A stretch of DNA of 19,820 bases from Nitrososphaerales archaeon TH5896 (GTDB taxonomy: Archaea > Thermoproteota > Nitrososphaeria > Nitrososphaerales > Nitrososphaeraceae). Position 1 is the stretch's first letter; the number at the start of each line of letters is the position of its first letter. The notes under the pieces are model-generated. The model was not told where the DNA came from. It ran no database searches and saw only the letters and a list, made by a program, of their open reading frames with translations. Position numbers and translations under genes: made by a program. The stretch lies in contig JAATVP010000152.1 in assembly GCA_014523625.1 (NCBI GenBank), forward strand, positions 1 to 19,820. Reading direction: 5' to 3'. Below are positions 1 to 7,687 of the stretch, one piece after another.

Positions 1-1784
1 ACCACTTTCACCTCTTCTTTACTTTGCAGTTTTTTAAACTGTTCAATCATACCGTTTTCAAGGCCGTCTAGTCGCTGTACCTCCTCGTCAGGAATCTCAA
101 ACTTTGCTTTTAGTAGAGAGCTAATAACTGGCATTGCCCTTATATCCGCCAAGGAAGTTCCCTCTCTTAAGGCTTTAAGTGCCTCCTTGTAGAATCTGAC
201 CATGAGCTTGACTAATTTCACCTGCTTTTGTGGACTGCAATAGGTATCAACCTTGTCGAAGGAATTTTGCTGCAGAATTCCTATTTTTATCATTCGTGCA
301 ACTTCCAAGATAAGTTTTTCTTCGTCTGGAAGTGCTTCCGGTCCAAGAAGCCTCACGATTTCTTTTAGCGTATCCTCTCTCTGCAAAATCTGATATGACT
401 CTGCTCTCAATTCAAACCATTCGCTACTTACCTCTTCCTTCCACCATTTGGCAACATCCTCCAAGTATCCTGAATACGACAGCATCCAGTTAATCGAAGG
501 ATAATGCCTGGAGTATGCAAGTCTTGTATCCAGGGCCCAGAATGTCTTGATGAATCTGATGGTATGAGTCGTCACGGGCTCGGTGAAATCAGCTCCCGAA
601 GGAGACACAGCTCCTATCAGAGTCACGGATCCGCTTCTTTCAGGCAAACCCAAGGACCTAACTCGTCCTGCACGTTCATAAAATTCTGCCAATCTTGAGG
701 CAAGATAAGATGGATAACCTTCTTCAGCAGGCATTTCTTCAAGTCTTCCTGACATTTCTCTCAAGGCCTCAGCCCATCTACTTGTAGAATCAGCGACCAA
801 GACAGTATCAAACCCCATGTCTCTATAATACTCTGCAATAGTCACGCCTGTGTAAATGGAAGCTTCGCGGGCTGCCACGGGCATATTACTAGTATTTGCT
901 ACAAGAACTGTTCTTTCCATTAATGGCCTACCTGAACGCGGGTCAAGAAGGTGAGGAAATTCCACCAATACCTCGGTCATTTCATTTCCACGTTCCCCAC
1001 ATCCAATATAGACAACAACTTTTGAATCTGCCCATTTTGCTATCTGATGTAGCGTTACAGTCTTGCCAGTTCCAAATCCACCAGGAATGGCTCCAGTTCC
1101 ACCCTTCGCGATGGGGAAGTATGTGTCAATGATACGCTGGCCGGTGACTAGAGGCACTGTAGGATCATATCTTTCGGTGTAAGGTCTGGCATGTCGAACG
1201 GGCCATTTGTGGTACATCTTAAGCTCTGTATTATAACCACCGTCTTTTTGTGTCTCAGCCAAAACGTGTTCCAGGTCATAATCACCTTCACCAACCATGT
1301 TAGTTATCACACCTCCACGATGGTTGGGAGGCACAAGAATGCTATGAGTAAGCAACGGGGTTTCGTCCACAGTGCCTAGAATAGAACCACCAGTAATGCT
1401 ATCACCTTTCTTTACCGTTGGAATAAACTTGTACTTCTTCTTGAGATCTATTGGCGTGGTCGCGATTCCTCTTCCGATGAAATCGCCTGATTTCTTAGCC
1501 ATCTCGCTCAATGGTCTTTGTATTCCATCATAAATCTGGCCAATGATCCCTGGACCAAGAGCGACTGACAGCGGTTGACCCGTTCCAACTACAGGCTCTC
1601 CAGGTTTCAAACCTGAAGTCGTCTCATAAACCTGAATAAACGCCACGTCTCCGGTAAGCCTAATGACTTCACCAATAAGTTTAGATTCACCTACCTCAAC
1701 TGTTTCGTACATCTTTGTAGATGACATTCCGTCAGCCCTGACCGCTGGACCGCTGACCCAGACTATTCTACCTTTTGCGACCAA
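1..1784 (-). CDS. atpA: A/V-type ATP synthase catalytic subunit A (3' end beyond window)
   Basis: This is the catalytic A subunit of the archaeal A1AO ATP synthase, which makes or hydrolyses ATP at the membrane-attached headpiece. About 594 codons are visible with no stop, so the C-terminus lies just left of the window. Translating the minus strand from the TTG at 1784 gives [20 protein letters not shown], the usual beta-barrel start of the family. The P-loop GGFGTGKT is at about residues 235-242, followed by the catalytic-glutamate segment GERGNEM and by [14 protein letters not shown]. The TTG start is supported by family alignment from memory and by a Shine-Dalgarno-like GGGAGTGA (1794-1801) nine bases upstream. 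The start overlaps the end of atpE by 22 bases, so translation is probably coupled. The B, D and F subunit genes presumably lie further left, but this cannot be seen. The family assignment is secure. Confidence 0.95.
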   Translation of the reverse strand, partial: MVAKGRIVWVSGPAVRADGMSSTKMYETVEVGESKLIGEVIRLTGDVAFIQVYETTSGLKPGEPVVGTGQPLSVALGPGIIGQIYDGIQRPLSEMAKKSGDFIGRGIATTPIDLKKKYKFIPTVKKGDSITGGSILGTVDETPLLTHSILVPPNHRGGVITNMVGEGDYDLEHVLAETQKDGGYNTELKMYHKWPVRHARPYTERYDPTVPLVTGQRIIDTYFPIAKGGTGAIPGGFGTGKTVTLHQIAKWADSKVVVYIGCGERGNEMTEVLVEFPHLLDPRSGRPLMERTVLVANTSNMPVAAREASIYTGVTIAEYYRDMGFDTVLVADSTSRWAEALREMSGRLEEMPAEEGYPSYLASRLAEFYERAGRVRSLGLPERSGSVTLIGAVSPSGADFTEPVTTHTIRFIKTFWALDTRLAYSRHYPSINWMLSYSGYLEDVAKWWKEEVSSEWFELRAESYQILQREDTLKEIVRLLGPEALPDEEKLILEVARMIKIGILQQNSFDKVDTYCSPQKQVKLVKLMVRFYKEALKALREGTSLADIRAMPVISSLLKAKFEIPDEEVQRLDGLENGMIEQFKKLQSKEEVKV

Positions 1785-2404
1785 CTTTCTCTTTCACTCC
1801 CTCTCAAGATTTGGACAATGTTTTTCCTTATTAAAGGTTTGAGCCTTTCAATTCTAGAATCAATAGAATCATCATAGGTCAATGTTCCATCTGATGACGT
1901 AGCACGTATTCCTCCTAAGATGTCAATATTTTTATCTGCTGCAACCAACTTTGTTCCCTTTTCTTTGTTAATACTATCAACAAGTTTTCGTACCAACCCA
2001 GAGTCAGTTTTGTTACATTCGATAATAAGGTCGTTCTTCCCGATTTCATTGAGGCTACTCAATAAGGCTTGCTTCATCAACTTTTCATAATCCGGTTCCT
2101 TGTGTAGGGATAACAATCTCTTCCTTGCCATCTCGAAAACGGTTTTGACAGAATCCTCTACTAGGACCAACTGATTGTTCCTTGCGGAGAGTCTACTTGA
2201 ACCAACGATTTGCCGTTTTAGATTTTCAGCTTGCTTCTTTGCATTTTCAATTATTACCATGTATTCAGAATTAAGTTTACTTTTAGAAGAATCTAGATTC
2301 CTCAGTGATTCCTGATAGGCGGAGTCTATCTTTGAAATCAATTCACTCTCCTTTTGCAATAAAACCTTGTCGACAGTCCTCTCTAGCGGCGAGGGTGAAC
2401 TCAT
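1763..2404 (-). CDS. atpE: A/V-type ATP synthase subunit E (peripheral stalk)
   Basis: This 213-residue protein fits subunit E, which pairs with subunit H to form the peripheral stalk holding the A3B3 head still during rotation. The first 75 residues or so are charged and heptad-rich ([20 protein letters not shown], then [14 protein letters not shown]), consistent with the long N-terminal coiled coil. A mixed alpha/beta C-terminal half contains the typical [23 protein letters not shown] segment, split by family position into the conserved GGI and the D-x-S-x-D-x-R-I-E signature. The length is normal for the family. The gene is first in the atpE-atpA unit, and its last 22 bases overlap the atpA start. 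A TATA-like TTAAAAT at about 2430-2440 could drive it with a very short leader. The subunit C gene is about 7 kb away rather than adjacent. Confidence 0.9.
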   Translation of the reverse strand: MSSPSPLERTVDKVLLQKESELISKIDSAYQESLRNLDSSKSKLNSEYMVIIENAKKQAENLKRQIVGSSRLSARNNQLVLVEDSVKTVFEMARKRLLSLHKEPDYEKLMKQALLSSLNEIGKNDLIIECNKTDSGLVRKLVDSINKEKGTKLVAADKNIDILGGIRATSSDGTLTYDDSIDSRIERLKPLIRKNIVQILRGSERESWSQKVE

Positions 2405-2424
2405 TATGGTCTGAAGTTCTTCGG

Positions 2425-2445
2425 CATACGTGATTTTAACCTTTT
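2425..2445 (-). promoter_or_regulatory. Putative TATA element of the atpE-atpA unit
   Basis: On the minus strand the sequence reads AGGTTAAAATCACG, with an AT-rich box about 30 bp before the atpE ATG at 2404. That spacing would give a start site a few bases before the ATG. Only position and composition support it. Confidence 0.4.
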
Positions 2446-2523
2446 GCTAATTTTTGGCAGTCAAAGGTCCATGTTCTGCTGAGTACGGTGGATCTAGCAA
2501 ACGGAAGTTGACCAATTAAGAGA

Positions 2524-3054
2524 TCAGGATATTCTGGACAATTCTTGAGTAACAGATTTGGCTAGAGAAACTAGCGATGGTTTATGACTCCCTTCCCAGT
2601 AGATTTTTTTGCATACACTACATTGATAAAAATGAGAGTACACGAGAAATGATTTTGTAGGAACCAAGTTCTTTAGGTCATCTAGTTCTCCTTTCCTTTT
2701 CTCCTCAAGTTTAAGATTGCACGTGGGACATCTTGCATATTCCGAATCAAACAGTATCTCGGTGATGTTGCATTCTCCAAAGATTTTTACCAGATTCTCT
2801 TTTTCTGAACGACCCTGCAAAAGGACGCTACCTATTCTTTTATTTGATGATCTTCTAAACAATTCTTTATCTGATGTTAAAAGAATTCTTCGTTGGCAAT
2901 TGCATTCCCACAGTAAACGATCATCGGATATTGAACTGCTGTAGGCTGTATCAATACCGAATATCCTAAGCTTCCGAGCCAGACTTCCATGCATCGAGTC
3001 AGCAAAAAAGGCTAGATCTCTATACGGTTGCTGCTTCGCCTCTACATTCTTCAC
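2524..3054 (-). CDS. Mut7-C RNase-domain protein with zinc ribbon
   Basis: This fits the Mut7-C family (DUF82), a PIN-like nuclease fold followed by a zinc ribbon, with presumed RNase activity. Numbering from the GTG at 3054: the N-terminal FFADSMHGSLARKLRIFGID is the family signature, with acidic residue D19. Further acidic residues occur at SDD (44-45) and LLTSDKELF (D62), as expected for a PIN-type metal site. The zinc ribbon has CPTC (109, 112) and CSVC (145, 148), then YWEGSH, a family hallmark. The frame is open up to an ATG at 3126, which would overlap the CBS gene by 107 bases. The GTG at 3054 gives a 35-base overlap and a start closer to the domain edge, so I chose it, but the start is uncertain. 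It is probably co-transcribed with the CBS gene and perhaps rqcH. The substrate is unknown. Confidence 0.8.
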   Translation of the reverse strand: MKNVEAKQQPYRDLAFFADSMHGSLARKLRIFGIDTAYSSSISDDRLLWECNCQRRILLTSDKELFRRSSNKRIGSVLLQGRSEKENLVKIFGECNITEILFDSEYARCPTCNLKLEEKRKGELDDLKNLVPTKSFLVYSHFYQCSVCKKIYWEGSHKPSLVSLAKSVTQELSRIS

Positions 3055-3610
3055 AAGTAAATGTTCCTTGAACGTATTGGAGCAGATCAGACCATTCGCC
3101 ACATTCATCGCAATATCCCGAAACATTGCCTATCGGCCGACCAACCTCTCCTCTGATCAGCGAGGCCTTCTCGGACACTACGTCTACCAGCTCTGGAGTT
3201 ACAGCGATAACGTCTGACGCAGAGATGATGCCGACAAGCCTTCCTTTGTAGACCACACCCAATCTCTTGATGTTTTTCTGTCTAAGCTGCCGAGCTGCTT
3301 CGGTGACACTTTCCTCTCCTTCAATAGTATAAAGTTGTTTCATAATATCGGATCCTTTCATCATACTAGGCTTGACGTCCTGTACGACCGTATTCGTGAC
3401 TATGTCCCAATCTGTAACTATCCCTGCTGGATTTTCATTTCTCATGATCACTATGCTGCCAATTCTTTCGTCCTTCATTTTCTTAGCAATTTCATTCACC
3501 GAGTCGTCAGGATGACAAGAAACAACGGTACTATTCATAATATCCCTTACAAGAACCCTAGTAGTCATATTTGCGTCCCTGTGCTTGCTTATGGAATCCC
3601 TTTCGGCCAC
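3020..3610 (-). CDS. Tandem CBS-domain protein with C-terminal zinc ribbon
   Basis: This 196-residue protein has two CBS domains. The first spans about residues 22-75 (DIMNSTVV to GIVTDWDI) and the second about 86-140 (SDIMKQLYTIEGEESV to VGIISASDV). Paired CBS domains usually bind adenine nucleotides or SAM and act as energy or metabolite sensors. The C-terminus carries a CxxC...CxxC ribbon (Cys167, 170, 186, 189), likely a zinc site for contact with nucleic acid or protein. The start is GTG at 3610, with a TATA-like TTAAGTAAA at 3629-3637 giving an essentially leaderless mRNA; the ATG at 3568 (residue 15) is the alternative. The zinc-ribbon codons overlap the start of the Mut7-C gene. No enzyme domain is attached, so the target it regulates is unknown. 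Confidence 0.85.
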   Translation of the reverse strand: MAERDSISKHRDANMTTRVLVRDIMNSTVVSCHPDDSVNEIAKKMKDERIGSIVIMRNENPAGIVTDWDIVTNTVVQDVKPSMMKGSDIMKQLYTIEGEESVTEAARQLRQKNIKRLGVVYKGRLVGIISASDVIAVTPELVDVVSEKASLIRGEVGRPIGNVSGYCDECGEWSDLLQYVQGTFTCEECRGEAATV

Positions 3611-3652
3611 AATAAATGAAGACTATGATTTACTTAATTACTTTGCTAGAAA

Positions 3653-3684
3653 CGGAGAGCGGAGAGCGGAGAGCGGAGCGGAGG
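3653..3684. repeat. Short GA-rich tandem repeat
   Basis: Three copies of the 7-base unit CGGAGAG (3653-3673) are followed by CGGAG and CGGAGG. The tract lies between the rqcH stop and the CBS promoter. It is a small, probably slippage-prone microsatellite. No function is evident. Confidence 0.85.
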
Positions 3685-3744
3685 ACTGTCAATTAGCATT
3701 CTTGCAGATGTGAAATTCTTCGGGCAGCAGTTGAACGCTTTCAG

Positions 3745-5763
3745 CTAAGAATGTAATTCTCCCATCGATCGGGCTAAAAGCTCGCCCTTCCGTGTTAGCA
3801 AAATCTTTGATTGTCCGTGAGGAATGGTCTTTACAATTTCGTCAATTGTAAGCGACTTAAGGTACTCTAGAAGTTCTTTGAACTCCTCAGAAATGTCTGT
3901 ACATACTCTTACCATTTCCTGCTTAAATTTCTTAGCCATATTAGTTGGGTCGTTTCCCCCTGGAAGAAGCACGCAATATGCGATAGATTTCTTTTTCACC
4001 GCATCCTGAGGACCGCACATTAGGGCATATTTCTTCTCCAAAATTATTACTCCCAACGCCAGCCTAATTTCAACACCTTTGACGAAGTTCCTCTTTCCTT
4101 CTATGACAAAGGAACCTTTAGGCAGGAACTGGCCGGTAGGAGCGCCTTTTTTTACCTGATCAGGAATGACCCAATAAGCGTCGGCAACTGATAATCCATC
4201 CTTCCAAGCCCTACTAAACGATACTGTCGCCTGAGCAGCTTCCAACAGACTTGTTTTTAGTTGGTCAGCGCCACCGTCTGGGACATTCTTGACAACAAAG
4301 AATGGCGATCCATGGACTTCCGCATGAAATACCAAGTCTTGATCCGTTAAGTGCTTCCTGATAATTGCGGAATTTGATGAAGCATCTCTACCACCAATGC
4401 ACAAAAGCCCCTCGCTGCCTATAAACCACCTATACCTTTCAAACCATTCTTTTTCAACCTGGGGTTTTACCGCAGCTTTCTTTTGGAGTAAATTAGCCTT
4501 CTTCTTTAGATCCTCCATCTGTTCAACTAGTCTAGATTTCGCATTTCTAATTGATTGACAACCCCTTTCCAATTCTTTGGCTCGGTCATACAATAATGAG
4601 GAGATTCTCGGCAGGCGCGGATCAAATGGCATGGATTCATCGACAATCTCAAGAAATTTCCGACCGGCGATGGTAACGATCTTCGAAGAGTTTTTCTCTA
4701 GAACTGAAGATAGTGACTTGTCTTGAATGTCGGTTACAAAACTAGGAAGGGTCATGAGTTCCAGTGCCAATTTCCTAATTGCATTAGACTTTTCAATAAC
4801 TTCTGACTCTGCTTGATTCTGTTGGCTGTAGTCATGTTCTAGGGCGGCAATCTTGCTATCTAATTCAACCGTACGTGTGCTTGAACCTTCTTCTATCAAT
4901 AGTTCGCTGAATACGGCATCTACAGCCTCCATCAAAGTTTCGTACGGAACAAATGCCACCCCCTCTGAAACTGATTCTAATCGAAAGGGTATAACATTTG
5001 TTGGCCGGCCCGCATTGTCTAAGAGCACTAATGGTTTATGCGTTGACGGATCACATATGTCCAATACAAGACTTCTGGCCAATTCAAAGACTTCTTCCAT
5101 GTCTTTTCTGGCTGTCTCACTCAATTTTATGTGCTTCATTTTCGACCTGGCAGTTATTTCTTCGATGTATTTTTTCGATAGCGAGATACTCCTACCAAGC
5201 CACTTATCGACTTCTATGTTGGGATCTTTCTCCTTTTCACGCAATTCCAATAGATCATTGATCGAGAGATCAAATATGTTGATGCCTCTGGGTGGGGGTG
5301 ACTGGTAAGTCATACCAGTTCTAAGTATTCTGTGTCTAACCTCAACAGGATTCAGAAGTGTAATTATCACATCATTTTCGTCGCATACGATTACGTTTCC
5401 CTTGCTAAAGAATTCGGCGACTAGGATTCTCAAACGACCATCAAGGTGTCTAAACTTGAGATAGGCGACACGCTCATCCCCTTTCTGTTCAATACTCTCG
5501 AATTTCGCTCTCTCTATCTCTGATTTCATACTATTAATAATTGGGCTATCTTCGAAAGTACGGAAGTTCATCCTTGTGATCCATATTCCTGCCGTAGAAA
5601 GTATCAAAATAACATCAGAGAGGTTAGCATGACGCATTTTCAGGGAAAAGGAATTTCTTGAAATGCTAGATATCGCACTTACGTAGTATCCTTGATTTAA
5701 TTTTTGATTTATATCTTCAATTAAGCAGTGCAATTCAAGACCCGATAGTTCCATGATCTTCAT
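3745..5763 (-). CDS. rqcH: NFACT family protein, archaeal RqcH/Rqc2 homologue
   Basis: This is an NFACT protein, homologous to bacterial RqcH and eukaryotic Rqc2/NEMF. These bind split large ribosomal subunits carrying stalled peptidyl-tRNA and promote C-terminal tailing for quality control. Visible layout: an NFACT-N domain (LSGLELHCLIEDINQKL at the start, then NPVEVRHRILRTGMTYQSPPP near residue 140), helix-hairpin-helix and coiled-coil segments at about 290-440, and an NFACT-R domain from about 440 (WFERYRWFIGSEGLLCIGGR, then FHAEVHGSPFFVV). The frame opens at a TTG at 5784, but a good TATA box (GTTATAATT, about 5786-5794) puts the transcription start near 5763, exactly at an in-frame ATG, so I use that start and get 672 residues. 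Pelota, another ribosome-rescue factor, is encoded about 9 kb away. Family assignment is firm; tailing activity in archaea is inferred. Confidence 0.9.
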   Translation of the reverse strand: MKIMELSGLELHCLIEDINQKLNQGYYVSAISSISRNSFSLKMRHANLSDVILILSTAGIWITRMNFRTFEDSPIINSMKSEIERAKFESIEQKGDERVAYLKFRHLDGRLRILVAEFFSKGNVIVCDENDVIITLLNPVEVRHRILRTGMTYQSPPPRGINIFDLSINDLLELREKEKDPNIEVDKWLGRSISLSKKYIEEITARSKMKHIKLSETARKDMEEVFELARSLVLDICDPSTHKPLVLLDNAGRPTNVIPFRLESVSEGVAFVPYETLMEAVDAVFSELLIEEGSSTRTVELDSKIAALEHDYSQQNQAESEVIEKSNAIRKLALELMTLPSFVTDIQDKSLSSVLEKNSSKIVTIAGRKFLEIVDESMPFDPRLPRISSLLYDRAKELERGCQSIRNAKSRLVEQMEDLKKKANLLQKKAAVKPQVEKEWFERYRWFIGSEGLLCIGGRDASSNSAIIRKHLTDQDLVFHAEVHGSPFFVVKNVPDGGADQLKTSLLEAAQATVSFSRAWKDGLSVADAYWVIPDQVKKGAPTGQFLPKGSFVIEGKRNFVKGVEIRLALGVIILEKKYALMCGPQDAVKKKSIAYCVLLPGGNDPTNMAKKFKQEMVRVCTDISEEFKELLEYLKSLTIDEIVKTIPHGQSKILLTRKGELLARSMGELHS

Positions 5764-5784
5764 CGTGACTCTAACATCAACCAA

Positions 5785-5795
5785 TTATAACACTT
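5785..5795 (-). promoter_or_regulatory. TATA box deciding the rqcH start
   Basis: The minus strand reads GTTATAATTGG here. Its centre is about 26 bp before the ATG at 5763, so the mRNA would begin at that ATG and exclude the upstream in-frame TTG at 5784. Confidence 0.5.
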
Positions 5796-5875
5796 TTCCA
5801 AGTTAACCGTAAGGAATTAAACCAGGATGGTTCAAGACTCTAACAATCGTATTGTACCTCGTCGATAGATTGGAC

Positions 5876-6166
5876 ATGTTCGATAGAATTTATTACATGC
5901 GTGCAGTCCTTGGTGTCATTGGAGGAATTGTTGCCGGACTTGTCATAGCACCAGGTACCGACCAAGGAACGATTATAGGGATTGTTATACTCATCGGTCT
6001 GTTCTTTTATTTGATGTCGTATGGCATTTCAAAGAAGATTGGGCGTACGGTTCAGAAGCCACAAAGAAGGAAACTGGCAACTAATGGCATTTTCGCCTTT
6101 ATTTTCCTCCTTTTGATGTTTATGATCTTCATTTACACAGGATTACATCAAAGTCTCGCACATTAA
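5876..6166 (+). CDS. Small EMC6-like membrane protein
   Basis: This is a 96-residue integral membrane protein with three hydrophobic segments: about residues 8-26 (AVLGVIGGIVAGLVIAP), 32-50 (IIGIVILIGLFFYLMSYGI) and 72-92 (IFAFIFLLLMFMIFIYTG). A basic loop (KKIGRTVQKPQRRK) lies between helices 2 and 3. The layout and the R-x-x-x-x-x-x-G-G-x-x-A-G pattern at the start of helix 1, plus the aromatic C-terminal helix ending YTGLH, resemble EMC6, a subunit of the ER membrane protein insertase with archaeal homologues. This is recalled by eye, not by a search. The start could instead be the TTG at 5852, eight codons upstream, which lies nearer to a TATA-like AATTAAA at about 5813-5819. It is divergent from rqcH and just upstream of cbiT, which has its own promoter. 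Confidence 0.65.
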   Translation: MFDRIYYMRAVLGVIGGIVAGLVIAPGTDQGTIIGIVILIGLFFYLMSYGISKKIGRTVQKPQRRKLATNGIFAFIFLLLMFMIFIYTGLHQSLAH

Positions 6167-6196
6167 AATAGGGGAAATTGGCAAAATTTTGCCAAA
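6163..6196 (+). promoter_or_regulatory. cbiT promoter with 18-bp palindromic operator
   Basis: A TATA box TTAAAATA (6163-6170) overlaps the stop codon of the upstream gene and predicts transcription from about 6193-6197, at the TTG start of cbiT. Between them lies the perfect palindrome TTGGCAAAATTTTGCCAA (6178-6195). A protein bound there would block polymerase loading. No repressor gene is adjacent. Confidence 0.6.
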
Positions 6197-6790
6197 TTGC
6201 TATGGAGATATGATACCCCAGGGATCCCAGACGAGCTATTCGAAAGATCCGAGCAAGTGCCCATAACGAAGGAAGAAGTTAGAGCTATAACAATAGGTAA
6301 GTTGAGGCTGAAGGAAGGCTTTACCGCAATTGATGTTGGCTGCGGTAGCGGTAGCCTGACTGTTGAAATCTGTAATCAGATAAGAAGTGGAACAGCTTAT
6401 GCAATTGATTTTGATGAAAAGGCAGTAGAGTTAACGAAGCTGAATTTAAGTCGATTTAGATTTAAAGCCGAGGTCATCCTATCTGACGCACAAGATGCGC
6501 TTCCCAAGCTCCCACAGGTAAATTCCATAGTTATTGGTGGAACGTGGAGTAATACAAGAAAGATTATCGAAATGGCAATATCGAAATTGCAAACGAACGG
6601 TCGACTAGTTATTAATACCATACTAATAGAATCAGCTTATGATGCACTGTCGACACTTTATGGCGCTAAACTTGAAGAAGTAGATGTGACGCAAGTCATA
6701 ATTTCAAAATCAAGGAAAGTAACGACCGGGACCATGATGTTGGCGAGGAATCCGGTTCTGATTATCTCGGCGACTAAACCCACTTCCTGA
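6197..6790 (+). CDS. cbiT: Cobalt-precorrin-6B C15-methyltransferase (decarboxylating)
   Basis: CbiT uses SAM to methylate C15 and decarboxylate the acetate side chain at C12 in the anaerobic (early cobalt insertion) branch of cobalamin synthesis. The 197-residue protein begins with the family signature GIPDELFERSEQVPITKEEV (residues 9-28). It then has the SAM-binding glycine loop AIDVGCGSGS (44-53), an acidic motif-II residue in AIDFDEKAVEL, and IVIGGTWSN in the place of the conserved GG-T/S region. The start is TTG at 6197; no other start fits before the conserved N-terminus, and the promoter predicts a leaderless message. The gene stands alone, separated by 177 bp from cbiL, which has its own promoter. 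The cbiE partner that often accompanies or is fused to cbiT is absent here. Confidence 0.92.
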   Translation: MLWRYDTPGIPDELFERSEQVPITKEEVRAITIGKLRLKEGFTAIDVGCGSGSLTVEICNQIRSGTAYAIDFDEKAVELTKLNLSRFRFKAEVILSDAQDALPKLPQVNSIVIGGTWSNTRKIIEMAISKLQTNGRLVINTILIESAYDALSTLYGAKLEEVDVTQVIISKSRKVTTGTMMLARNPVLIISATKPTS

Positions 6791-6909
6791 CTTCATGACA
6801 TTTAGAAGGAAACACTTTTCAATGGTGCAAACCTTACCCTTCTGTCTGGTGCGCCTGCCTTTTTGAGATTCAATGAAATGCGAAAGTCATGTCTAGCTTA
6901 AAATTCCCC

Positions 6910-6945
6910 CTTTGAATGCTTCATTTCAAAGCGTAACTTAAATTA
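6910..6945 (+). promoter_or_regulatory. cbiL promoter with upstream inverted repeat
   Basis: A TATA-like ACTTAAATTA (6936-6945) lies about 28 bp before the ATG of cbiL, predicting a leaderless cbiL-cbiF transcript. Just upstream, CTTTGAA (6910-6916) and TTCAAAG (6925-6931) form a perfect 7-bp inverted repeat with an 8-base spacer. This position suits an activator or BRE-proximal site. It differs from the cbiT palindrome. Confidence 0.45.
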
Positions 6946-6967
6946 CTGCAAAGTCCATTTTCGAAAA

Positions 6968-7687
6968 ATGAGGCTTTGTTGTATTGGATGCGGTCCTGGA
7001 GATCCAGAATTACTTACAGTTAAGGGTATAGGTAGATTGAAAGCGGCAGACATTATATTCGGTCCGACTTCGAGGGAGGGAAAACAAAGCATAGCTATTG
7101 GTGTGGTTGAGAAGTATATCGATAAGGAACACCAAACTGTCAGAGCCTTAGTTTTTCCAATGAAAAAGGACAAAGAATCATTGGTAGAATATTGGAAAAA
7201 AAATGCAGCCGAGATCGCCAAATCAGTCTATTCAGGGAAGAATGTCGTTTATCTCACTGTTGGAGATCCTTCTCTGTACAGTACATGGGCTTATGTGTTT
7301 AAGGAGTTGAGAGAGAGCTTCTCCGATATTGAGATCGAAATTATTCCTGGTATCACGTCTATGTTCTCCTTTGCTGCCGAAGCGAAACTGAGTCTTGCCG
7401 AAGGGGAGCAGACAGTAGGAATTATTCCAGCATGCTATGACATCGAGAGAGTAAGAAATACGGCAAGTACATGTGATACTGTAATTTTTCTCAAAGATGG
7501 GAGATATTTCGGCAAGGTTATAAACATGCTGCCGAACGCCGGATTCAGTAATGATTCGCTGGTGACTATAGCCCAGGACGTCTCAGTCAATGAACAGACA
7601 ATCAGGACTTCTGAGCTTCGAGAATTGCAGCAGGTTACCGAGATAGGAGAAAAGTATTTTTCAATAATGGTTGTGAAAAGGAAGTGA
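6968..7687 (+). CDS. cbiL: Precorrin-2/cobalt-factor II C20-methyltransferase
   Basis: This is a tetrapyrrole methylase that transfers a methyl group from SAM to C20 of cobalt-factor II, giving cobalt-factor III. The 239-residue protein starts with IGCGPGDPELLTVKG (residues 6-20), the family's N-terminal glycine loop. It also has VYLTVGDPSLYSTWAYV (94-110), the second SAM-site motif with the Y-S-T feature typical of CobI/CbiL, and IIPGITSMFSFAA, the third conserved block. Length is normal. The ATG at 6968 sits a couple of bases after the predicted transcription start. Its TGA stop overlaps the GTG start of cbiF by four bases, so the two are an operon with coupled translation. Confidence 0.92.
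   Translation: MRLCCIGCGPGDPELLTVKGIGRLKAADIIFGPTSREGKQSIAIGVVEKYIDKEHQTVRALVFPMKKDKESLVEYWKKNAAEIAKSVYSGKNVVYLTVGDPSLYSTWAYVFKELRESFSDIEIEIIPGITSMFSFAAEAKLSLAEGEQTVGIIPACYDIERVRNTASTCDTVIFLKDGRYFGKVINMLPNAGFSNDSLVTIAQDVSVNEQTIRTSELRELQQVTEIGEKYFSIMVVKRK

Noticed and set aside
896..1132. Plus-strand open frames within atpA
   Set aside because: They are antisense to the P-loop region of a conserved ATP synthase subunit.
4853..5308. Plus-strand open frame of 151 codons inside rqcH
   Set aside because: It is antisense to well-conserved NFACT domains, is Ser-rich as shadow frames often are, and has no promoter.
6791..6967. Possible cobalamin riboswitch before cbiL
   Set aside because: No B12-box-like segment or multi-stem structure is visible, and the TATA position implies a leaderless mRNA with no room for a riboswitch.
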